Shown: positions 1 to 6,291 of the stretch, one piece after another
Position numbering within the stretch: the stretch's first letter is position 1
How the letters are laid out: each line of letters starts with the position of its first letter
Source of the DNA: Planctomycetaceae bacterium
Lineage (GTDB): Bacteria > Planctomycetota > Planctomycetia > Pirellulales > UBA1268
Assembly: GCA_947440895.1 (NCBI GenBank)
Contig: CANETO010000065.1
Coordinates: 1-8,432, forward strand
DNA: 8,432 nt
Reading direction: 5' to 3'
The notes under the pieces: model-generated
Told to the model about the DNA's origin: nothing
Databases searched by the model: none
What the model saw: the letters and a program-made list of their open reading frames with translations, nothing else
Position numbers and translations under genes: made by a program

Positions 1-2328
1 CCACCCGTGCCTCAGGTGGCCGCCGGCACGGAGCCGATCGACGCATTCGTGCAGGAAGCCCTTGAGGCCAGAGGCCTGGCGATGAATCCTGAGGCTGATC
101 CCCGGACGCTGATTCGCCGACTCTCATTCGATCTCATCGGCCTTCCCCCGAGCCCCGAGGAGATCACGGCCTTCGAGGATGCCTGCCGCGCCGCGGGCGG
201 GATCGATGGCCCCTACCGCGAACTCACCGACCGGCTGCTCGCGTCGCCGCACTACGGCGAACGTTGGGCCCGTCACTGGCTTGATGTCGTGCGGTTTGCC
301 GAAAGCAACGGCTTCGAGACGAACACACCCCGCCCCAACGCCTGGCCCTATCGCGACTGGGTGATCGAGTCGCTCAACGGTGACAAGCCGTATGACCAAT
401 TCGTGAAGGAGCAACTCTACGGCGACCAGCTCGGGGCCGACGCAGCCACCGGATTCATCGTCGGCGGACCGAAGGACGAGGTCACCTCGCCCGACCTGGT
501 CCTGACAGCAAACCAGCGGGCCGACGAACTGCACGACATGGTGAGTACCACCGGCTCGGCGCTTCTCGGCCTGACCGTCGGCTGCGCCCGCTGCCACGAC
601 CATAAGTTCGACCCGATTCCACAGCGTGACTACTATCGGATCAAAGCCGTGTTCGCCGGCGTCAAACACGCCGACCGCGATATCCTGCCCCCCGACAATG
701 CCGACAGGCTCCAGAAGATCGCCACACTCGAGCGAGAGCTGCTGGCGATTCGGAAAAGGATCACCGGTGAACAGGTCGTGGCTTTCCCGCCGACAAAGAC
801 GAGATTCCTGCGATTCACGGTGCTCGCCACGACTGCAGCAGAGCCCTGCATCGACGAATTGGAGGTGTTCACGACCGACGGTCGTAACGTTGCCCGCAAC
901 GCGCGGGCTTCGGCCTCCGGCGTGTACGCGGATGGCACAAACCCCTTCCACAAGCTCGAGCACATCAACGACGGCCTGTATGGCAACAGTTGGTCGTGGA
1001 TTTCAAGCGAGACGGGCAAGGGCTGGGTCCAGATGGAACTGCTCGCGGAAGAGGAGATCGCCCGGGTCGTCTGGAGCCGCGACCGCAGCCCACAGCCGGA
1101 GTTCACTGACCGACTCACCACCAGCTACGAAATTGCCACGTCGCTCGACGGACAGGCATGGACGGTCGTGTCATCACACATCGACCGACTGCCGCACGAC
1201 TCCGTGCAGACGGCCGGCCCGATCACGTCGGCCGCCGAACTATCACCAGAAGAATTGGTGGAGTTCGAGAGCCTCTCTGCAGCCGCCGCAGTCCTGACGA
1301 AGCAGATCGACGGGCTCAAACAGCTTTCGAAGGTCTACGCGGGCCAGTTCGTCACCCCAGCCAAGACCCACCGTTTCTACCGTGGCGACGCGATGCAGCC
1401 GCGTGAGGAGGTGGCCCCTGGCAGTCTCACGAAGTTTGGCCCGGCCTGGCAACTGCCGACTGACGCGTCGGAGGCGGATCGCCGCCGGTCGCTGGCCGAC
1501 TGGATTGCCTCGGCAACCAACCCGCTCACGGCCCGCGTGATCGTCAACCGGCTCTGGCACCATCATTTCGGCACGGGAATCGTCGATACGCCGAGCGACT
1601 TCGGTGTGAACGGAGGCGTGCCGAGCCATCCGGCGCTGCTCGACTGGCTGGCAAGCGGGCTGGTCGATCCGGCGAACCCAGCCGACCGCTGGCGGCTGAA
1701 GCGGCTGCATCGGCTGATCGTGACGAGCCGGGCCTACCGGCAGACGAGCGTCGCGCGGGCCGATGCGCTCGCTGCCGACTCCGGCTCCCGACTCCTCTGG
1801 CGCTATCCGCCCCGACGGCTTGAGGCTGAGGCTCTCCGCGACGCGATCCTCGCCGTCAGCGGCAGCTTCAACCAAAAGATGGGTGGCCCAGGCTTCGATC
1901 TCTTCGAGCCGAACACCAACTACGTGAAGGTCTACAACACGAAGACAACCTTCACTGAAGACGATTTCCGGCGGATGGTCTATCAATCGAAGCCAAGGGC
2001 CGAGCTTGATTCCTTCTTCGGGGCGTTCGACTGCCCCGACGCAGGTCAGATGCAGCCGAAGCGTACGATAAGCACGACGCCGCTGCAGGCGCTCAACATG
2101 CTCAACGGCGACTTTCTCCTCGATCAGGCGAACCGGTTTGCAGCGCGGGTGGAACGCGAGGTCGGAAGCGACCCAAGCCTACAGGTGCGCCGCGCGGTGG
2201 AACTCGCTTTCGGTCGCCAGGCGACGGACAAGGAACTGTCCGCCGGCACGTCGCTCGTGACCGCCCACGGCCTCCCGATCCTCTGCCGCAGCCTCTACAA
2301 CGCCAGCGAGTTCATCACCGTCTATTAG
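1..2328 (+). CDS. PSCyt2 (DUF1549) / PSD1 (DUF1553) planctomycete surface protein with discoidin-like insert, 5' partial
   Basis: This is a planctomycete-type protein of unproven function, probably exported. The reading frame is open from base 1, and the GTG at 7 is inside a stretch that normally precedes the DUF1549 domain, so the true start, signal peptide and any N-terminal cytochrome-like PSCyt1 domain lie upstream of the window. Numbering residues from that GTG, DUF1549 spans about 10-215, with the typical RRLSFDLIGLPPSPEE segment and a haem-type CxxCH motif (C193, C196, H197; bases 583-597) within CARCHDHKFDPI. A short charged helix (about 233-256) follows. Next is a discoidin (F5/8 type C)-like domain at about 263-390, suggested by FLRFTV, IDELEVF, a Trp-rich core and a WSRDR strand. 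DUF1553 covers about 490-750, with NRLWHHHFGTGIV, RYPPRRLEAEALRDAI and a TTPLQALNMLN segment near the C-terminus. The DUF1501 gene starts 25 bp downstream, the usual partner arrangement. Family assignment is firm; the biochemical role, including whether haem is bound, is unknown. Confidence 0.93.
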   Translation, partial: PPVPQVAAGTEPIDAFVQEALEARGLAMNPEADPRTLIRRLSFDLIGLPPSPEEITAFEDACRAAGGIDGPYRELTDRLLASPHYGERWARHWLDVVRFAESNGFETNTPRPNAWPYRDWVIESLNGDKPYDQFVKEQLYGDQLGADAATGFIVGGPKDEVTSPDLVLTANQRADELHDMVSTTGSALLGLTVGCARCHDHKFDPIPQRDYYRIKAVFAGVKHADRDILPPDNADRLQKIATLERELLAIRKRITGEQVVAFPPTKTRFLRFTVLATTAAEPCIDELEVFTTDGRNVARNARASASGVYADGTNPFHKLEHINDGLYGNSWSWISSETGKGWVQMELLAEEEIARVVWSRDRSPQPEFTDRLTTSYEIATSLDGQAWTVVSSHIDRLPHDSVQTAGPITSAAELSPEELVEFESLSAAAAVLTKQIDGLKQLSKVYAGQFVTPAKTHRFYRGDAMQPREEVAPGSLTKFGPAWQLPTDASEADRRRSLADWIASATNPLTARVIVNRLWHHHFGTGIVDTPSDFGVNGGVPSHPALLDWLASGLVDPANPADRWRLKRLHRLIVTSRAYRQTSVARADALAADSGSRLLWRYPPRRLEAEALRDAILAVSGSFNQKMGGPGFDLFEPNTNYVKVYNTKTTFTEDDFRRMVYQSKPRAELDSFFGAFDCPDAGQMQPKRTISTTPLQALNMLNGDFLLDQANRFAARVEREVGSDPSLQVRRAVELAFGRQATDKELSAGTSLVTAHGLPILCRSLYNASEFITVY

Positions 2329-2353
2329 CTCGCTGCGAAGAAAACCTCTCACC

Positions 2354-3838
2354 ATGCAACACGAACTCTCCCATGCCGGCCGACAGATGCTCGACCGCCG
2401 TTCGTTCCTGCAGTGGGGCGGCACGGGCCTCTCCGGGATCGCGCTGGCAGCACTCTTCCACGAGCAACGGCTGCTCGGCAGCGAGCAGCCGATCCGGCCG
2501 CTGATCGATCCCTCCCAGCCGTATGCACCTCGTGCGCCCCATTTTCCGGCGCGGGCGAATCGCGTGCTGATGATCTTCTGCTCGGGTGCCCTCTCGCACA
2601 TCGACACTTTCGACTACAAGCCCGAGCTCGTGAGGCGTCACGATACGCCGATGCCGACGGCCAGTGGCGAGAAGTTGATCACCTTCCAGGGGGAGCAGGG
2701 GAACCTGATCAAACCGCTCTGGGAGTTCAGGCCGCGGGGCGAGAGCGGCACGATGACGAGCGACCTGCTCCCACACCTGGGTGAATTGGCCGACGAGATG
2801 TGTTTCATCCACTCGATGACGGCCAAGAGCAACACCCACGGGCCGGCCGAGAGCCAGATGTCGACCGGCTTCACGCTCGATGGCTTCCCGGGCATCGGTG
2901 CCTGGACAACCTATGCGCTCGGCAGCGAGTGCCGCGAGCTGCCGGCCTTCGTTGCCATTCCCGACCCGCGGGGCGTGCCGCAGAATGGGCCGCGTCATTG
3001 GCAGTCAGCGTTCCTGCCGGCGGCGTTCCAGGGAACGAGTTTCAACGCCGATCGGCCGATCCCAAACCTCGCTCGCCCCGCCTCGATCTCGGCCGCTGCC
3101 GATGTCGCTACCCGCGACTTTCTCGCACAGCTCAACGAGGATCACCTCGCCCGTCATCCCGGCGACACCGATCTCGCCGCGCGGATCAGCGCCTACGAGT
3201 TGGCTGCCAAGATGCAGCTGTCGGCGGCGAAGGTCGCCGACCTTGCCGACGAGTCGGCCAACACGCTCGAGTCCTACGGCGCCGACGACGTGAGCAACTC
3301 GCTGAAGGCCCGGTTTGGCCGCAACTGCATCCTCGCCCGGCGGCTCCTGGAACGGGGAGTGCGATTCGTGCAGCTCTTCAATGGTGGCTACGCGATGGGG
3401 GGGGGGGTGGGCAACTGGGACGGCCACAGGAAGATCGTCGACCAGTACGCCGTGCACGGCCCGATCCTCGACCAGCCTGTCGCCGGCCTCCTCCGCGACC
3501 TGAAGGCTCGCGGCCTGCTGGCCGATACGCTCGTGGCGTTCGTGACGGAGTTCGGCCGCATGCCCACCTTCCAGAAGGGGGCCAACGGCCGCGACCACAA
3601 CCCCGCGGGCTTTACGGTCTGGCTCGCCGGTGCCGGCGTGAAGCGGGCCTTCCACTACGGCGCCACCGATGAGTTTGGCTACAAGGCGGTCGAGAACCCG
3701 GCCACGATCTACGACCTCCACGCCACGATCCTGCACCTCCTCGGCCTCGATCACACGCGGCTCTCCTTCTATAACAACGGCATCGAGCGGCGGCTCACCG
3801 ACGTTCACGGCCACGTGATCCGTCCGGTGCTGTCGTGA
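2354..3838 (+). CDS. DUF1501 family exported protein, alkaline-phosphatase-like fold
   Basis: A 494-residue DUF1501 protein, a family distantly related to alkaline phosphatases and sulfatases and usually encoded beside DUF1549/DUF1553 proteins. The N-terminus carries a Tat-type leader: DRRSFLQW at residues 14-21 followed by a short hydrophobic stretch (GLSGIALAALF). This suggests folded export, although a cofactor is not evident. Family landmarks are a first strand VLMIFCSGALSHIDTFDYKP (71-90, with D84 and D87), TEFGRMP (398-404), GRDH (412-415, candidate metal ligands) and a C-terminal ATIYDLHATILHLLGLDH block. Length is normal for the family. The ATG at 2354 was chosen because it leaves a usual n-region before the twin arginines; a weak purine run (GAAGAAAA, 2337-2344) precedes it. 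The ATG at 2387 is an alternative. An 11-G run (3397-3407) encodes G349-G351 and the first base of V352. Homology continues in frame on both sides of it, so the gene as read is intact. Its stop overlaps the transporter start. Substrate is unknown. Confidence 0.93.
   Translation: MQHELSHAGRQMLDRRSFLQWGGTGLSGIALAALFHEQRLLGSEQPIRPLIDPSQPYAPRAPHFPARANRVLMIFCSGALSHIDTFDYKPELVRRHDTPMPTASGEKLITFQGEQGNLIKPLWEFRPRGESGTMTSDLLPHLGELADEMCFIHSMTAKSNTHGPAESQMSTGFTLDGFPGIGAWTTYALGSECRELPAFVAIPDPRGVPQNGPRHWQSAFLPAAFQGTSFNADRPIPNLARPASISAAADVATRDFLAQLNEDHLARHPGDTDLAARISAYELAAKMQLSAAKVADLADESANTLESYGADDVSNSLKARFGRNCILARRLLERGVRFVQLFNGGYAMGGGVGNWDGHRKIVDQYAVHGPILDQPVAGLLRDLKARGLLADTLVAFVTEFGRMPTFQKGANGRDHNPAGFTVWLAGAGVKRAFHYGATDEFGYKAVENPATIYDLHATILHLLGLDHTRLSFYNNGIERRLTDVHGHVIRPVLS
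2388..2420 (+). other. Twin-arginine (Tat) signal-like segment of the DUF1501 protein
   Basis: The translated segment has the order D-R-R-S-F-L-Q, close to the Tat consensus S-R-R-x-F-L-K. Downstream are small and hydrophobic residues and then the mature domain. Such leaders are frequent in DUF1501 proteins. No clear AxA cleavage site is seen, so the leader might be retained as an anchor; that last point is inference. Confidence 0.6.
3397..3411 (+). repeat. 11-G homopolymer followed by TGGG; perfect G-quadruplex motif inside the DUF1501 coding sequence
   Basis: Eleven consecutive G (3397-3407), then T, then GGG (3409-3411). It can be parsed as four GGG tracts with one-base loops (G, G, T), the most compact intramolecular quadruplex arrangement. 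It lies on the coding strand and would therefore also be in the mRNA. It encodes a Gly-Gly-Gly-Val-Gly turn between two conserved DUF1501 blocks. Confidence 0.9.
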
Positions 3839-5154
3839 CGCTATCAACACTGAGCGACGCCGACATGAAGGCCGACATGAAGGCCGACATGAAGGCCGAC
3901 GACTGGAAGACGTGGCTGATGATCGGGGCCACCGGCTTCGGCGGCCCGGCGGGGCAGGTGGCCATCCTGCACCGCGAAGTGGTAGAGCGCCGCAAGTGGC
4001 TTGACGAGGAGGAGTTCCTCGCCGCCATGCGGCTCTGCATGCTATTGCCCGGTCCTGAGGCTCAGCAGTTGGCCACGTATGCCGGCTGGCGGCGGGGCGG
4101 GGTGGCCGGCGGCCTGCTCTCGGGCACGCTCTTCGTCATTCCCGGGGCCCTGCTCGTGACGGCGCTGGCCTGGCTCCATGCCGCAGGGAACCAGTATCCG
4201 TTGGTGGCGGCAGGGTTTACGGGCACGCGGCCGGCGGTCGTGGCACTCGTGGCACTGGCCGCCTGGCGAATCGGAAAAAAGTCACTGCGTTCCGCGGCTG
4301 GAGTCGTGATCGCGCTGACGGCACTCGCGGCGCTCGCCGCAGGTATTCCTTTTCCACTGGTCGTGGTGGTGGCAGGCATCCTCGGCTTCTTGTTGCCCGT
4401 GGGCCTCGCGCCCCAGTCAGGCGGCAAGGCCGGCCAGTCGGCCCAGCCCGCGACGGCCGCCGCTGCGGACGGCACATCGAGTAGCAGGAGCCGCCCGATT
4501 CGCAATACGTTCCTGACCGCCATCCTCTGGACCGCCGTCTGGGGAGCCGCATTCCTTGTCGTCTATCTGCTCCACCTCGCGGGTGGTCGCGGCACCGCCA
4601 TCGCCAGCCTGTTCACCGAAACCACGCTTCTGTCGCTGGGCGGCGCTTATGCGGTCGTGCCGTGGGCGCTCGATGAGTCGGTGGCCCGTGGCTGGCTCGC
4701 ACCGGCAGAGCGGTTCGACGCCCTGGCCATGGGTGAGGCGACACCCGGCCCGCTCATTCTCGTCGTCACGTTCATCGGGTTTCTCGCCGGCTGGAAGACC
4801 ACAGCCGCAGGCGCCGCCACCGCTGGGCTGGAAGGTGCTGCGATCGCCACACTCTTCGCCTTCATTCCTTCCTTCGCGATGATTTTTGCGATGGCACCGC
4901 TGGTGAGGAGCATTCGCCCCACGTCGGGCCTTGGCCGGGCGATGGCGGCAATCGGTGCGGTGGTGGTAGCAGCTATCGTGCTGCTTGGACTGAAACTGGC
5001 GTTCGCGTCGTTCCTGCCGGAGGGTCAGCCCGCACTGTTACCCGTGGCCGTGGCGATCGCCTGCGGCATCGCACTACTCCGCGGTTGGACGTCGACGCCG
5101 GTCGTGGTAGCGGTAGCCGCCGCGGTCGGGGTCATTCTCACGGCCGTCTCCTGA
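3835..5154 (+). CDS. chrA: Chromate transporter (CHR/ChrA family), long two-domain form
   Basis: An integral membrane protein of the CHR family, whose characterised members expel chromate from the cytoplasm. The 439 residues contain two homologous halves, as in long-chain ChrA. The first half has FGGPAGQ (35-41), a VVERRKWL segment and CMLLPGPEAQQLATYAGW (68-85). The second has LSLGGAYAVVPWALDES (267-282) and GEATPGPLILVVTFIGFLAGW (300-320). A hydrophilic linker rich in Ala, Ser, Gly and Arg (about 192-222) joins them, and long hydrophobic stretches fill the rest. The GTG at 3835 overlaps the preceding stop (GTGA), which suggests translational coupling. However, three in-frame ATGs at 3865, 3877 and 3889 lie in a 12-bp tandem repeat, and the last two have AAGG five bases upstream, so the real start may be later. 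All choices leave the first CHR domain intact. Some CHR proteins are tied to sulfate or to unknown anions, so chromate specificity is inferred from family membership only. Confidence 0.92.
   Translation: MTLSTLSDADMKADMKADMKADDWKTWLMIGATGFGGPAGQVAILHREVVERRKWLDEEEFLAAMRLCMLLPGPEAQQLATYAGWRRGGVAGGLLSGTLFVIPGALLVTALAWLHAAGNQYPLVAAGFTGTRPAVVALVALAAWRIGKKSLRSAAGVVIALTALAALAAGIPFPLVVVVAGILGFLLPVGLAPQSGGKAGQSAQPATAAAADGTSSSRSRPIRNTFLTAILWTAVWGAAFLVVYLLHLAGGRGTAIASLFTETTLLSLGGAYAVVPWALDESVARGWLAPAERFDALAMGEATPGPLILVVTFIGFLAGWKTTAAGAATAGLEGAAIATLFAFIPSFAMIFAMAPLVRSIRPTSGLGRAMAAIGAVVVAAIVLLGLKLAFASFLPEGQPALLPVAVAIACGIALLRGWTSTPVVVAVAAAVGVILTAVS
3859..3900 (+). repeat. 12-bp tandem repeat (GCCGACATGAAG) x3 plus half unit at the 5' end of the transporter gene
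   Basis: Three perfect copies start at 3859, 3871 and 3883, followed by GCCGAC (3895-3900). Each copy encodes Ala-Asp-Met-Lys, giving a hydrophilic segment of alternating charge before the first membrane region. As 12 is a multiple of three, copy-number changes keep the frame. Each unit supplies an ATG, and the junction of one unit with the next supplies AAGG five bases before the next ATG. Confidence 0.95.
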
Positions 5155-5235
5155 TCAGCGAGCAATCTGCCACCAACAGGATTGGCCACGATCCATCCAC
5201 GACTGCGGGGTACACTCATTTGCTCACAGGTGGGT

Positions 5236-5267
5236 CGTCACAGCAGCGAATGTTCCTGGCAGTGACG
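5236..5267. promoter_or_regulatory. Imperfect 32-bp dyad, candidate operator upstream of the kinase gene
   Basis: The outer arms CGTCAC (5236-5241) and GTGACG (5262-5267) are perfect inverted copies. Inside them GC/GC and a central GAA/TTC also match, giving 11 of 16 symmetric positions. It ends 34 bases before the kinase ATG and lies downstream of the possible -10 box, a usual place for a repressor. No known regulator's consensus was recognised, and a chance origin is possible. Confidence 0.35.
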
Positions 5268-5290
5268 CCACGCGGCTCTACTCGACGGGC

Positions 5291-5294
5291 GAGG
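5291..5294 (+). promoter_or_regulatory. Ribosome-binding site of the PfkB-family kinase gene
   Basis: GAGG lies seven bases before the ATG at 5302, a good Shine-Dalgarno match and spacing. It selects this ATG over the out-of-frame ATG at 5297. Confidence 0.65.
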
Positions 5295-5301
5295 CAATGG
5301 C

Positions 5302-6291
5302 ATGAACGGCAGACCGCACGGCGATGCGTCCCACGGCAACGTTATCGATTGCATCGTCTGTGGCACCTGCGTTGCAGACATTCTCGTCCGACCGGTGCCG
5401 CTTTCGCAGCCGGTGGGCAGCGGCCGGCTCTTTCATGTCGAGCCGATCGAGGTGACCACAGGCGGCATCGTCTGCAACTCCGGCACCGCGATGCAGCGAC
5501 TGGGACTGAGGGTGGCGGCCTCGAGTCTAGTGGGCGACGATCTCTGGGCCAGCGTCGTACGGTCGCGACTGAAGGCCGAGGGCATCGCCACCGAGGCGCT
5601 CGAATCACACGCCACACTGGCCACCAGCACGACGGCTGCGCTCATCGATCCGAGTGGGGAACGCAGCTTCGCCCACCATGTCGGCGCGCCGGCGGCCATC
5701 GACCTCGCCTTCATCCGCCGGCAGATCAGCTACTTCGGTGCCAGCCGGATGGCGCTGATCGGCTACTTTGGCCTGCTCCCGTCGCTCGAACCAGTGCTGG
5801 CCGACGCGCTCGCCGCCATTCAGGCGACGGGCTGCAGAGTGGCGTTGGAAACGGGTGGCTCGGGAGGCACGCTCGCCACGCTCACGCCCGCGCTGCCGCA
5901 TGTCGCCATCTACGTGCCGAGCCTCGACGAGGCCATCCACCAGACCGGTCTCTGCGATCCACGAGAGATCATCGCCTGCTACCGGCAGCACGGCGCGGCA
6001 GGTGTCGTGGGAGTGAAGCTCGGCACGCAGGGCACACTCCTGAGCCCTGCGGCGGACGAGGTGATCGAGCTTCCCTGCCTGCCCGCCCCCGGTCCGGTCG
6101 TCGACACGACCGGCGCGGGGGACTCGTTTCTTGCCGGACTTGTCGCTGGAATCCTACAGGGCATGCCGATCCGCGAGGCTGGCCTGCTCGGCGCCGCCAC
6201 GGCCGCCTGCTGCGTGACGGGCGTGGGCGCGACCGCGGGCCTGCGTTCTTTTGAAGACACGCTGCAACTGGCCGAGGCTCACCGCAGATGA
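5302..6291 (+). CDS. PfkB-family carbohydrate/nucleoside kinase
   Basis: A cytoplasmic ribokinase-like enzyme of 329 residues, a normal length for the family, that would transfer the ATP gamma-phosphate to a sugar or nucleoside hydroxyl. The N-terminal strand DCIVCGTCVADILVRPV (about 16-32) is followed by a PfkB signature-1 region starting with the Gly pair G54-G55 (GGIVCNSGTAMQRLG) and a VGDDLWASVV segment. Signature 2 is DTTGAGDSF (268-276) with D274 as the expected catalytic base and the Gly residues forming the anion hole. The lid and substrate residues do not let me choose among ribokinase, fructokinase, 2-keto-3-deoxygluconate kinase or adenosine kinase-like activities. The start is set by GAGG at 5291-5294. 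A 147-bp gap from the transporter and the dyad within it suggest an independent promoter. The 3' end overlaps the convergent hydrolase gene by 13 bp. A sugar isomerase/epimerase encoded about 0.8 kb downstream may be related metabolically; that is inference. Confidence 0.92.
   Translation: MNGRPHGDASHGNVIDCIVCGTCVADILVRPVPLSQPVGSGRLFHVEPIEVTTGGIVCNSGTAMQRLGLRVAASSLVGDDLWASVVRSRLKAEGIATEALESHATLATSTTAALIDPSGERSFAHHVGAPAAIDLAFIRRQISYFGASRMALIGYFGLLPSLEPVLADALAAIQATGCRVALETGGSGGTLATLTPALPHVAIYVPSLDEAIHQTGLCDPREIIACYRQHGAAGVVGVKLGTQGTLLSPAADEVIELPCLPAPGPVVDTTGAGDSFLAGLVAGILQGMPIREAGLLGAATAACCVTGVGATAGLRSFEDTLQLAEAHRR
6279..6291. other. 13-bp convergent coding overlap
   Basis: The kinase gene ends with TGA at 6289-6291 on the plus strand, and the EEP gene ends with TGA read from 6281 to 6279 on the minus strand. 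The last codons of each gene thus share 13 bp and there is no room for a terminator between them, so the transcripts must overlap tail to tail. Confidence 0.9.

Larger units (their letters stand above)
5155..5301. other. 147-bp intergenic spacer between transporter and kinase genes
   Basis: No coding sequence is apparent. It holds a weak CCAA/TTGG stem shortly after the transporter stop, a TACACT box at 5211-5216 that could be a -10 element but has no well-spaced -35, the imperfect dyad at 5236-5267, and a ribosome-binding sequence next to the kinase start. A kinase promoter is expected here but cannot be pinpointed. Confidence 0.5.

Noticed and set aside
7..9. GTG at base 7 as the start of the first gene
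   Set aside because: The frame is open to the window edge, and the residues around it match the run-in to a DUF1549 domain. A start here would leave an exported-type protein with no signal peptide, so the gene is treated as 5' partial.
583..597. CxxCH motif taken as proof of a c-type cytochrome
   Set aside because: The motif is a conserved part of DUF1549, but a single CxxCH without a visible distal ligand and cytochrome fold does not establish haem binding.
124..963. Long minus-strand open frame (279 codons) opposite the DUF1549/DUF1553 gene
   Set aside because: No recognisable domain. It is antisense to a well-supported coding region in GC-rich DNA, where such shadow frames are common. 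The same applies to minus-strand frames at 1243-1986, 2315-2998 and 3005-3850, and to plus-strand frames at 626-1297, 2800-3672 and 5085-6254.
3397..3407. The G run as a frameshift making the DUF1501 gene a pseudogene
   Set aside because: Family motifs continue in the same frame before and after the run, and the stop codon is at the usual place.
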